DNA of 64,000 nucleotides from Methanoregula sp. (GTDB taxonomy: Archaea; Halobacteriota; Methanomicrobia; Methanomicrobiales; Methanospirillaceae), in the NCBI GenBank assembly GCA_028679185.1, contig JAJRBZ010000038.1:22529-86528 (forward strand). Direction: 5' to 3'. The position numbers were made by a program, and so were the translations under genes. This document shows positions 1-8,006 of this stretch, piece after piece. Positions within the stretch are counted from its first letter, which is position 1, and each line of letters starts with the position of its first letter. The notes beneath the pieces are model-generated. The model was not told the DNA's origin and searched no databases. It was given only the letters and a program-made list of their open reading frames with translations.

Positions 1-1
1 G

Positions 2-967
2 GCATGGCTGGTGACCCCCAGAATCTGGGATTTCCATCATAATTATGATACCTATCTTCCGATTATTGATGAATTCATAGAAAAGACAGATACAGAATAT
101 GCTCCCTGGCAGATCATTGAAGCTACTGACAGGAAGTATGCCATCTCCAAAATATATTCAAATCTTGTAAAAACTCTTGAAAAAAGAGTTGCTTTTGAGG
201 CAGATGAGCGGTCAAAAAAAGGAAGACAGAAAAACATTTCCAAACCCCCGAAAAATCCTGTCCATAGAAGGTCTTCTGCTGGGTCAGCCTATTCAAAAGA
301 AGACTGCCAGAATATATTAAACAACCTGCAGATCGAAATGCTCGAGATAAATTACATCCTTTTTAAACGGAAAATTCCGTTCATCATAGTCTATGAGGGA
401 TGGGATGCTGCCGGAAAAGGCGGGAACATCACTCGTCTTGCCCGTTATTTCAACCCGCTGGGATATGATGTTGTGCCGGTTGCAGCACCGAATGACTACG
501 AGAAAGAACACCACTACCTCTGGAGGTTTATCCGGCATTACCCGAAAGCAGGACATTTTGCAATATATGACCGGAGCTGGTATGGGAGAGTACTTGTTGA
601 ACGTGTAGAAGGGTACTGTTCAGAACCGGAGTGGCAACGGGCGTACCAGGAAATCAATGAAATGGAACAGGACTATGTCGAGAGCAGTGGTGGGGGAATT
701 GTCAAGTTCTGGCTTGAGATAGACAAGGATGAACAACTCAAAAGGTTCAACCAGCGGGAGAAAGATCCCCTCAAGCAGTACAAGATAACTGAAGAAGACT
801 GGAGAAACCGGGAGAAATGGGATCTCTATGATGCGGCAGTGGATGAGATGCTGGCCCGTACCAATACCCGGTATGCCCCATGGATTGTCATTGAGTCGAA
901 CAATAAATGGTATGCCCGGGTCAAGGCCCTCAAGGAAGTCATCAGGGGTACGGAGAAACTCCTATGA
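2..967 (+). CDS. Polyphosphate kinase 2 family protein (polyphosphate:AMP/ADP phosphotransferase), 5' end outside window
   Basis: PPK2 enzymes transfer phosphate between polyphosphate and nucleotides in the cytoplasm. The frame stays open to the left edge (no stop in bases 2-10), so the gene is cut by the window; a GTG at 11 is only an internal codon. The first ~45 visible residues look like the end of one PPK2 domain (TEYAPWQIIEATDRKYA), followed by a linker and a complete second PPK2 domain. That domain has Walker A GWDAAGKGG, the PNDYEKEHHYLWRF segment, Walker B-like YDRSWYGRVLVERVEG, and its own APWIVIESNNKWYAR end. This duplicated layout fits the two-domain class usually called polyphosphate:AMP phosphotransferase. 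The substrate preference is inferred from architecture only. Confidence 0.9.
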   Translation, partial: AWLVTPRIWDFHHNYDTYLPIIDEFIEKTDTEYAPWQIIEATDRKYAISKIYSNLVKTLEKRVAFEADERSKKGRQKNISKPPKNPVHRRSSAGSAYSKEDCQNILNNLQIEMLEINYILFKRKIPFIIVYEGWDAAGKGGNITRLARYFNPLGYDVVPVAAPNDYEKEHHYLWRFIRHYPKAGHFAIYDRSWYGRVLVERVEGYCSEPEWQRAYQEINEMEQDYVESSGGGIVKFWLEIDKDEQLKRFNQREKDPLKQYKITEEDWRNREKWDLYDAAVDEMLARTNTRYAPWIVIESNNKWYARVKALKEVIRGTEKLL

Positions 968-1128
968 GTAAATCCGGAATACGGTTTATACCCCCACCGG
1001 TGTTTGGAAAGATCGTTTGATTTTTCTGCATCTGCATGCAGTATCGGATAAGCGGAAATTAAAGAAAAATGCAATGCGACGGTGCCTTGCCAGATTTTAT
1101 TATTTTATAAAAAGAAAGACTCAAATAA

Positions 1129-1187
1129 GGAAGACCCAGCGATATCCAGTCCAGAACACCTTTCATCGGGTCTTCCCTTCTTTTTCT
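1129..1187 (+). terminator. Hairpin with T-rich tail downstream of PPK2
   Basis: A perfect 9-bp stem, GGAAGACCC (1129-1137) with GGGTCTTCC (1168-1176), encloses a 30-base loop and is followed by a pyrimidine/T-rich tract. It lies about 160 bases after the PPK2 stop and may end or protect that transcript. The long loop makes a classical intrinsic terminator uncertain. The rest of 968-1337 shows nothing else. Confidence 0.4.
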
Positions 1188-1337
1188 GTTCTGTGACGAG
1201 TCCGTCTGCAACAGTTAATGGTACCCTGAATTGCACATACAATACAGGGAAGAAATACAGAAAAAAATTGTCTCCTTATCGCGATGAATTATATATTCAC
1301 GGAGACAGGAATCACGAGAAATGCGACGATAGGATTT

Positions 1338-1508
1338 TTATTCGGAGGAGACAGTCAGCTGGTTTGAGCATATTGTATACAGTATGGTATCCACGTAAAC
1401 ACCAACCGGGTTGATCTCCCTTCGCCAGGTAAGAAATTGTTGGCAGTTGCCATAAATTATGCCTCCGACACAATCTTTGGTACATGTATCACATGGTCTG
1501 GATGTCAT
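1338..1508 (-). CDS. Small cysteine-rich protein (56 aa), hypothetical
   Basis: I do not recognise a family. The ATG at 1508 is preceded by a very strong AGGAGGG Shine-Dalgarno about 4 bases upstream, so this start is preferred over a longer frame beginning at 1574. The 56-residue product carries C6-x2-C9-x3-C13 and Cys22 near the N-terminus plus Cys47, a spacing compatible with zinc or Fe-S binding. There is no signal peptide or membrane segment. It is isolated between PPK2 and the PflX-like gene. The SD and cysteine pattern argue that it is expressed; the function is unknown. Confidence 0.6.
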   Translation of the reverse strand: MTSRPCDTCTKDCVGGIIYGNCQQFLTWRREINPVGVYVDTILYTICSNQLTVSSE

Positions 1509-1831
1509 AGTTCCCTCCTTTCTTTTCTTGTATTTTATATTCACGAGATTTTTCAGGTTCAATAATAGAACCATAAGGTTATCTGAAATCTAATGGTGTC
1601 CTATAAATCAGGATGTATTGTTCTCAATGAAATGTTCATTCGTTCAGGGTGCATTTCAGACTCACCGATTACACAGGAATATGGTGAAAGAATTGCCTTT
1701 ACGCTACGCTGATCGGTACACCGGCTCTGCAGGGTAGAAAGGAACTAATCCGCTGTTGATAGTACACATAATAACAAGGAAAAAAAATTCCTCCGTTACC
1801 AAAAAAAAAGTGCCGGAACCACTCATCAGCA

Positions 1832-2800
1832 TCATCGCAAAGTACTATTGCTTTCACAAAAACCCCTGTGCAGACCGCTTTCCAACGCACATTGGATTGC
1901 AAAATGGTATTCATTGGAAGTAATCCTGCGACAAAGTGAAGGGGGAAGTAATGATTTTCTGTTGCTGCTGGTATGCCATGACGGGTGATACTGGTTCATG
2001 ATATTTACATATGAATCACGCGATATTTCCTGAGCAATCCATGGCAGCACGCTATCAGAGCCTGCAAGATTTTCCGGGAGCACAAGATGCCGTATAATCA
2101 TACCATGCATTGCTATACCTTTCTTGTCTATGACCAGATCGCCTACCTGCCGGTGCATTTCTGTAATTCCCGCTTTCATTATAGCAACGTAGTCCGGCGC
2201 ATGGGAAAGGGCAATTGCAATGTCGTCACTGCCATATTTCGCATCGGGCATATAGATATCAACAATGCCATCCAGAAGCCGCAAAGTATCGACGGCATCA
2301 TAACCCCCGCTGTTATAGACGACAGGGATACGTAATCCCTCCTGTATTGCAATCTTAAGACTTTTTAGGATCTGGGGCACTATGTGCGTAGGAGTGACCA
2401 GGTTGATATTATGACAACCCTGCTTCTGGAGGCAAATCATTATCCCGGCCAGTTTTTCACAGGACACCGGCTCTCCATTTCCACACTGGCTGATGTCATA
2501 GTTCTGGCAGAACTGGCAGGCAAGGTTGCAATGGGTTATAAAGATGGTACCGGACCCGTTGAAACCGACCAGGGGGGGCTCTTCACCAAAGTGCGGTCCG
2601 GAACTTGAAATGACCGGCAGGAGCCCGGTCCGACAAAATCCCCGCTCATCATCAAGACGGTTTACCCTGCATTTTCTGGGGCAGACCGTGCATGACTCCA
2701 GAAGGTTATACGCCCGGTCGATTCTTTCTTCCAGTTCACCTGACTGGTTTAGAGTGATATATGACGGGTAATTCATTCCCTGCGTCAAGGACCAGCTCAT
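1832..2800 (-). CDS. Radical SAM protein, PflX / COG1313 type
   Basis: This is a 322-residue radical SAM protein related to pyruvate formate-lyase activating enzymes. A CPRKC motif near residue 40 precedes the SAM-cluster motif CNLACQFC (C-x3-C-x2-C) near residue 91, within GTIFITHCNLACQFCQNY. The C-terminus ALESGLHRGF matches the end typical of this COG1313 group. The substrate of this archaeal/bacterial family is not established, and no glycyl-radical enzyme is visible nearby. The thiI gene lies 46 bases upstream on the same strand, so the two may be cotranscribed. An in-frame ATG at codon 9 is an alternative start; SD evidence is weak for both. Confidence 0.85.
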   Translation of the reverse strand: MSWSLTQGMNYPSYITLNQSGELEERIDRAYNLLESCTVCPRKCRVNRLDDERGFCRTGLLPVISSSGPHFGEEPPLVGFNGSGTIFITHCNLACQFCQNYDISQCGNGEPVSCEKLAGIMICLQKQGCHNINLVTPTHIVPQILKSLKIAIQEGLRIPVVYNSGGYDAVDTLRLLDGIVDIYMPDAKYGSDDIAIALSHAPDYVAIMKAGITEMHRQVGDLVIDKKGIAMHGMIIRHLVLPENLAGSDSVLPWIAQEISRDSYVNIMNQYHPSWHTSSNRKSLLPPSLCRRITSNEYHFAIQCALESGLHRGFCESNSTLR

Positions 2801-2846
2801 GGAGATCTTCTCTTTTTTATGGTTTTTATGGCATCAAAAGATGATA

Positions 2847-4040
2847 TCAGGTTTCTGATATAATCTCACCGTTTAATGCAGTAATTAACCTGATATCTGT
2901 AAGGGATTTTTTAACAATATCATCAATATTCATTTTCTGCTCGCAGCTTTTTACTGTTTCAAGTACAGCTGCAGTGGCCGGCATATTCGGTACTGCCCGG
3001 CAGGTAAGATCTCCCGGATGAGAAACAAAAGTGCCAATCATCCTGGCAATGGTGACAGTTTGCTCCTTGTCATACGTAATAAGCGGGCGAAGTACTGGTA
3101 CTTGTGTTGCTTCTGAAATGACCGACAGATTGGCCAGAGTCTGGGAAGCCACCTGTCCCAGATTCTCACCAGTGACGACAGCGAGCGCACCTTCTTTTTG
3201 CATCAGGTGGCCTGCCACACGCTGCATGAAACGCTTGCAGATCACACAACGGTACCGCGATGGAATGCGACACTGTTCCATAGAATCGAATAAATGTTCG
3301 CTGGTCGCGATGACCAGAGTCAGTGGATTTCCACTACACCAGCCCGAAAGTTTCCGGTGATTCGCGATTGCTGTCTCAGTAACATCCCTTCCTGCCCATC
3401 TGCCGGCATCCAGGTGCAGGTGGGTTATCTCACATCCGCGTTTCATCATCAGCCATGAAGCAACCGGAGAATCAATACCCGATGAAAGGAGAGCAAGTAC
3501 TCTTCCCTGCGTCCCCCAGGGTAATCCGCCTGGTGCTGGTATCCGCGAATCGTATATAAGCCCACCGAAGTCACGGATTTCGACAAAGAGTTCGTAATCC
3601 GGGTTAGTCAGGTCGACCTGAAGACCCGGGATATGATTATAAACTGCAGAACCAATCAGTTTTCCCAGTTCCTGGCTGTTCAGTCCTGTTTTCTGCTGCC
3701 TTTTTGCACGGACAGCAAAACTCATATCTTTATGAAGATTTGTCGATGCCAGGGTAACTGCTTTTGAGCAGATATCTTCGAGCCGTATACTTGTCCGTAT
3801 ACAGACACTGACATCAACAATCCCGAAAATCCGGGATACAATATCTGCGATCGTTTCCGGGTTATCTCCGTAAATCAGGATTCGCCCCCGGGGAGTTTCA
3901 AAGTGACAGGTAATACAGGCAACAGAGAGTGCTTTTCTGATGTTTCGCAACAGCATTCCGATAAAATGGTGCTTTACCGACTCGCTTTTTAAGAATAACT
4001 CCCCATATCTCACCATTACGAGTCTTTCAGGCCAGTCCAT
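2847..4040 (-). CDS. thiI: tRNA sulfurtransferase ThiI (4-thiouridine synthesis), archaeal form
   Basis: ThiI adenylates and thiolates U8 of tRNA; in some organisms it also supplies sulfur for thiazole synthesis. The order is an N-terminal ferredoxin-like region (VMVRYGELFLKS), a THUMP domain, then the PP-loop ATPase with SSGIDSPVASW and, further on, RCVICKRFMQR. There is no C-terminal rhodanese domain, as usual for archaeal ThiI, so the sulfur donor differs from the E. coli enzyme. I chose the ATG at 4040 (397 aa), preceded by GGGGTGAAGGT, over a TTG 36 bases upstream. An inverted-repeat element lies just upstream (4081-4115). Confidence 0.93.
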   Translation of the reverse strand: MDWPERLVMVRYGELFLKSESVKHHFIGMLLRNIRKALSVACITCHFETPRGRILIYGDNPETIADIVSRIFGIVDVSVCIRTSIRLEDICSKAVTLASTNLHKDMSFAVRAKRQQKTGLNSQELGKLIGSAVYNHIPGLQVDLTNPDYELFVEIRDFGGLIYDSRIPAPGGLPWGTQGRVLALLSSGIDSPVASWLMMKRGCEITHLHLDAGRWAGRDVTETAIANHRKLSGWCSGNPLTLVIATSEHLFDSMEQCRIPSRYRCVICKRFMQRVAGHLMQKEGALAVVTGENLGQVASQTLANLSVISEATQVPVLRPLITYDKEQTVTIARMIGTFVSHPGDLTCRAVPNMPATAAVLETVKSCEQKMNIDDIVKKSLTDIRLITALNGEIISET

Positions 4041-4080
4041 ACCTTCACCCCTGTTCGCTGAAGTATTGACGGTCAAGGGA

Positions 4081-4115
4081 GATAACCATTGGTGGTTAAG
4101 GACAAAGTGGTTATC
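4081..4115. repeat. Inverted repeat in the thiI leader region with two alternative pairings
   Basis: GATAACCA (4081-4088) is perfectly complementary to TGGTTATC (4108-4115). The AACCA inside it can instead pair with TGGTT at 4093-4097. The element lies 40 bases upstream of the thiI ATG, between divergently transcribed thiI and the 4203 gene. It may be a leader hairpin or an operator; the role is inferred. Confidence 0.45.
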
Positions 4116-4202
4116 ACAGCATTAAAAAAATCCGCTCAGATAATCCTTAAAGACGATCGAAGAACGAAATCCTTTAATTTCGCAAATGAATAGTGTACTG
4201 AA

Positions 4203-4835
4203 ATGGTAAAAAAGGCTAGCAAAAAAATCGAAGAGGAACCGCTCAAGTTGTTTTATATTTTTTACAACCAGGAACGATGGGACAACTGGCTGAAAACTCT
4301 CAGTGAATCAAGTTTTGAGGCAGATCCCAAGAGTGATGAATTGCCCGAAGGGTTCCGCGTGCTTGACAATTTCTCAGTAGACATTACTGTATCGGTCTTA
4401 AAAATCATAAGGCTCTACCAGAACAAACGCTTCACCTTTGAAGAAGCAGTCGATAAGCTTTCTGAGGTTGAAACAATTGTAATGTCTGCGGCCCCGGAAG
4501 GTAATCTTGGGGAGATCATTGAGATCCTTCAGCTTCCCAAACTTGTCCTTTTTGCATCCTGCCGGTTGTTCTTTGCAGGAGGTTTTGACAAGGATATTAA
4601 GGTGCTCGTCAAGAAAGGCAGAGCCGAAATTGAAAAGGATATGGAACAGGCACTTGATACAGCAGCAAATATTGGAGCAAGTGTGATCGACGGAGCATCA
4701 TGCTGTGGGAAATACCTGAAAGATGATATCGAACAGACAACGCTTTTTGATGAGTGGCTGATTGAGTGCGAGCGCATGGGAGAAGCGATGGCCTCTTTAA
4801 AAAACTTTGATGAAGGTATAGGAGACGAGGATTGA
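4203..4835 (+). CDS. Archaeal conserved protein, DUF2150-like
   Basis: The 210-residue soluble, acidic protein has the length and sequence style of the archaeal DUF2150 family (LFYIFYNQERWDNWLKTL; RLFFAGGFDKDI; a Cys pair in GASCCGKYL). The function is unknown. The N-terminus is lysine-rich. The gene is divergent from thiI, and its stop overlaps the TTG start of the next gene by 4 bases, indicating translational coupling of the pair. The family assignment is from memory of the family pattern rather than a search. Confidence 0.7.
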   Translation: MVKKASKKIEEEPLKLFYIFYNQERWDNWLKTLSESSFEADPKSDELPEGFRVLDNFSVDITVSVLKIIRLYQNKRFTFEEAVDKLSEVETIVMSAAPEGNLGEIIEILQLPKLVLFASCRLFFAGGFDKDIKVLVKKGRAEIEKDMEQALDTAANIGASVIDGASCCGKYLKDDIEQTTLFDEWLIECERMGEAMASLKNFDEGIGDED

Positions 4836-5284
4836 TCGCTGATCGGGCCCGGTTCCGACATGCAAAAAAGATAGAACGGCTTGCTGGTTTTCGCATTCCG
4901 GAACTGGCATTTTCCGGAACCATGCTCGAAACTCTTTCATCCCGCCTTGACTATGATTCGTTTGATTTTGCTGTGAGGCAGCAGGTCCTTGCTTTTTTTA
5001 ATGATTTCCTCCGCTGTGATTGTAAAAATTCCCCGTTATGCGGGTGCCCGGAGAAAAAATTTGCAAAAAAAGTAATTGAACTACGGGAAAACGGTCTGGA
5101 TCACCGGCAGATAGCTGCATTTATGGTGGATGAGTATGGAATAGAAATATTTCCTGCTGATGTCCTTTCGTTTCTTGAAGAATCAGTTCATGTGCTTGAG
5201 GCTATATCAGATGTCGCCTGTTTGCAGGATCGCGGGGAGCTTGCAAAAAAGACTGATGACCATATACGCCTTATTGAACGGTAA
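4832..5284 (+). CDS. Archaeal conserved hypothetical protein, possibly DUF5814-like
   Basis: This 150-residue protein starts at TTG 4832 with GGAG about 7 bases upstream, overlapping the preceding stop. Residues ~60-75 hold a compact cysteine cluster (CDCKNSPLCGCPEKKF), suggesting a bound metal, followed by a helical region (LRENGLDHRQIAAFMVDEYGI) that resembles a winged-helix-like or helicase-associated segment. I think it resembles the DUF5814 domain found attached to some archaeal helicases, but I am not certain. Coupling with the DUF2150-like gene suggests a shared role. Confidence 0.65.
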   Translation: MIADRARFRHAKKIERLAGFRIPELAFSGTMLETLSSRLDYDSFDFAVRQQVLAFFNDFLRCDCKNSPLCGCPEKKFAKKVIELRENGLDHRQIAAFMVDEYGIEIFPADVLSFLEESVHVLEAISDVACLQDRGELAKKTDDHIRLIER

Positions 5285-5357
5285 TATTTTTTGGATCATT
5301 CATCGGTGATCAGCACCTATCATCCGGGATTTAATAGTCAGGACGCGAAATATATCT

Positions 5358-5582
5358 ATGAATTTTGCACCAGTTAAAAAATGGGCGGTATTTTTTTTCG
5401 GGATCCTTTGCGCGATTATAATCGCAGATGCTGTTTCTCTGCTGATACTTTCTGTTGCAGGACTTGAAGGATGGATGAAGTTTCTGGTGAATTTTGTACT
5501 CTATGCCATTTTCTTCTTTGCAATTCTCTATGCCCTGGAAAAAATTTTTCACATCGAATTTTTTGGTTTTAATAAGAAATAA
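5358..5582 (+). CDS. Small two-helix membrane protein (74 aa)
   Basis: Two hydrophobic helices (about residues 8-33 and 40-62) fill most of the 74 residues, and a short basic tail ends in FGFNKK. The ATG at 5358 has no convincing SD. I do not recognise a family; the natural membrane-protein composition supports a real gene. Confidence 0.55.
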   Translation: MNFAPVKKWAVFFFGILCAIIIADAVSLLILSVAGLEGWMKFLVNFVLYAIFFFAILYALEKIFHIEFFGFNKK

Positions 5583-5989
5583 TGAACTTCTTATCAGGAA
5601 ACAAAAAATTATTCCCGCTCATCCAGCAGGACAGAACGGTAAAATGCAGCACAGAAGAGGGGTTTGCTCTGTTCAGTGCTGGTTGCCGGTCATTTGCCAG
5701 CACTGATAATATCCGGGCATCACATCCCTCATAAAAATAAGCATACCCTTATCATACTCCTTTTAAGGCAGGGGTAAAATGCATTGAACTCTCAGGAAAT
5801 AACCAAAAATATTATATCCTGGTGCAATTATTTCAGCATCACTGCTTTCCATGATTTTTGAGTCACTAAAGAGCAGTGCAATTAGCATTACCGGCATGTA
5901 TATTGCGGGGATGCTAAAAAGAATAGGATGAATTTTTTAGTTGAGGCATCTAATGAAGATCAGGTTGTAATACAGGCCACTCTTCAATC
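5583..5989. other. Intergenic region with one strong hairpin
   Basis: No convincing gene is seen in these 407 bases. A perfect 10-bp inverted repeat, TCAGTGCTGG (5673-5682) with CCAGCACTGA (5697-5706), has a 14-base loop. It lies about 90 bases after the preceding stop and lacks a T-run, so it may be a 3'-end stabilising hairpin or a binding site. Confidence 0.5.
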
Positions 5990-6532
5990 ATGAGTGATTT
6001 TGGTATGGACACAAAATTGTCATGCCTCATCTGGGGCGTTACCGGTGTTATTTTTGGGCTTATAGCTTTACTGGTTCCTAATATCCTGCTGCTTGAAACC
6101 TTTTATATCATTTTCTGGATTCTGATCGGATTGGGAATTGTCGGTCTTCTTATTCTCGCTATTACTTCAGGAAGTGACGAATCGCTGTTCTGGTTTGGTC
6201 TTTCCTCAGTCTTGCTTATCATTGGCGGTCTTTCATTTTTAGTGAAGTCAATCGTGGCGATCATTTTTCTGCTTATCATCGCAGGTATCGCGTTTTATAA
6301 TGGTTTTAATGGCATAACGCTTGCACTCACGCATTCCAGAACCAAATATATCCTTATCCCTGGCATGTTCATCGCTGGTACAGCACTGCTTTTCGGACTT
6401 GTCTATTACTTCCCCTCATTTTTAGAAAATCTTGTCATTGTTATCCTCGGCAGTTTCGCGTTTATATTTGGTCTGTTTTCAATAATGATGGGTTTTTTTC
6501 AGAAAGATGAGCCAGACAGGTATGAAGCATGA
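5990..6532 (+). CDS. DUF308 / HdeD-like membrane protein
   Basis: The 180-residue protein consists of about six hydrophobic helices arranged in pairs, with short polar turns and a charged tail (FFQKDEPDRYEA). This layout and the repeated GIxxLxxG pattern fit the HdeD/DUF308 family of small integral membrane proteins, linked in enterics to acid stress. The function in archaea is not known. The ATG follows an AT-rich, SD-poor leader, and the gene stands alone. Confidence 0.65.
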   Translation: MSDFGMDTKLSCLIWGVTGVIFGLIALLVPNILLLETFYIIFWILIGLGIVGLLILAITSGSDESLFWFGLSSVLLIIGGLSFLVKSIVAIIFLLIIAGIAFYNGFNGITLALTHSRTKYILIPGMFIAGTALLFGLVYYFPSFLENLVIVILGSFAFIFGLFSIMMGFFQKDEPDRYEA

Positions 6533-6631
6533 ACTTCTCTATAGCTGTGCATCGAAATTATCAACCGGAAGGAAAAAAATAACCTCTATCCCGTCTGTCA
6601 TATTTGTTATGTTCCTGATTTGTGTGTTCCC

Positions 6632-7780
6632 ATGTCATATGATGTCATTGTAATAGGAGCGGGTCCGGCCGGCAGTGCTGCGGCCCATGAATGTGCCAGA
6701 CGCGGGCTTTCAACGATCTGCATAGAAGAGCACGGGACGATAGGTTACCCGGTACAATGCGCAGGGCTTCTTTCGAATACTGCCTTTGAGGAATCGGGTG
6801 TATCCGAGCATCCGGTGCTCACAAGGATTTCCGGTGCCCGGGTGGTATCAGGCATGGGCAGTGAAATGCTGATTGACGCAAAGACGTCCAAGGCTGTCGT
6901 CGTGGACCGGGGGTCATTTGATCGCGAAATGGCAGAGAATGCAGCAAACTGCGGAGCAGAGTATTCCTTAAAGACAGCAGCTTACGGTATACGCGGGAAT
7001 TCACTTTTAGTCAGGGGCGTAAAGGGACATGCTGAAATTCCGTTCAGGCTTCTTATTGCCGCAGATGGTCCAAGAAGTACCATTGCCCGAATCCATAGAA
7101 TGCCACGGGCAAAAATGTATCTCGCGGGCATCCAGTTAGAGCTGCTTCACGATTGCGATCCCCGGTTTGTAGAGATCTATCCAGACGCATCACCGGAATT
7201 CTTTGGATGGATGATTCCAGCTGGTAACGGAAGGGTGCGCCTTGGACTGTGCGGGCAGTCTCAAGTACCGGAACGGTTCACGGCGTTTATAAAAAAGTTT
7301 GGTGATCGTGCAACACATCTCGTCACAGGGACCCTCCCGCTGGGTATCATGCCAAAAACGTATGGTCACCGCACACTGTTTGTTGGTGATGCAGCCGGGT
7401 TTGCAAAACCCACTTCAGGAGGAGGAGTGTATACAGGAATCCGTTCTGCCCGGCATGCAGCTGCAATTGCGTCATCCTGTTGTGCGAATGATCTGTATAC
7501 TGATGCAGCCCTTGCAGAATATGAACAACGCTGGCAGGCAGATATTGGACGGGAGCTTGATCTCGGTTTCCGGCTTTTCCGGTTGCGCCAGAAAATTTCT
7601 GCCTATGATATGGACGCGTTAATCCGGGGCCTTAATGATCCTGATATAATCCGCACAATCGTAGACTACGGTGATATGGACCGGCCAGGCAAACTGGTAA
7701 AAAAACTTCTTGGCAAACACGCCATGCTCCGGTGCGCAGGCCCACTGATTCGAACCGGACTTCAGTCGTTATTCGAGTAA
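6632..7780 (+). CDS. Geranylgeranyl reductase family FAD-dependent oxidoreductase
   Basis: This family reduces double bonds of isoprenoid chains, including those of archaeal membrane ether lipids. Residues 1-35 form the FAD-binding Rossmann fold (YDVIVIGAGPAGSAAA), followed by the family motif GYPVQCAG. A second FAD motif, TLFVGDAAGFAKPTSGGG, lies near residue 250. I chose the ATG at 6632 (382 aa), which starts directly before the Rossmann strand; a TTG at 6620 adds only four residues. The substrate (lipid, quinone or cofactor side chain) cannot be told from sequence. No lipid genes are adjacent. CCTTTGA/TCAAAGG (7796-7802/7827-7833) just after the stop may form a weak 3' hairpin. Confidence 0.88.
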   Translation: MSYDVIVIGAGPAGSAAAHECARRGLSTICIEEHGTIGYPVQCAGLLSNTAFEESGVSEHPVLTRISGARVVSGMGSEMLIDAKTSKAVVVDRGSFDREMAENAANCGAEYSLKTAAYGIRGNSLLVRGVKGHAEIPFRLLIAADGPRSTIARIHRMPRAKMYLAGIQLELLHDCDPRFVEIYPDASPEFFGWMIPAGNGRVRLGLCGQSQVPERFTAFIKKFGDRATHLVTGTLPLGIMPKTYGHRTLFVGDAAGFAKPTSGGGVYTGIRSARHAAAIASSCCANDLYTDAALAEYEQRWQADIGRELDLGFRLFRLRQKISAYDMDALIRGLNDPDIIRTIVDYGDMDRPGKLVKKLLGKHAMLRCAGPLIRTGLQSLFE

Positions 7781-8006
7781 TATCACGGTACGAAGCCTTT
7801 GATAAATAAAGCAGGCTGGGAACTAGTCAAAGGATCTCCGGACGGCCGGGTTTGGTAGAAAAGATTTTATCGTATTAGCAATATGAACCGGGTATCAGGC
7901 AGAGGAGTGAGGGGTGTTTTTGTGATATGGAGTATTGATAAAATATGAAAGGCATTTAAAAATAGAAGTTCAGGAGACTAAAAAACACTGTTATCCTTCA
8001 CTTCAG

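Noticed and set aside
1082..1414. Forward frame of 110 codons downstream of PPK2
   Set aside because: It spans the 1129-1176 hairpin and overlaps the well-supported reverse Cys-rich gene; it has no SD, and its composition is not protein-like.
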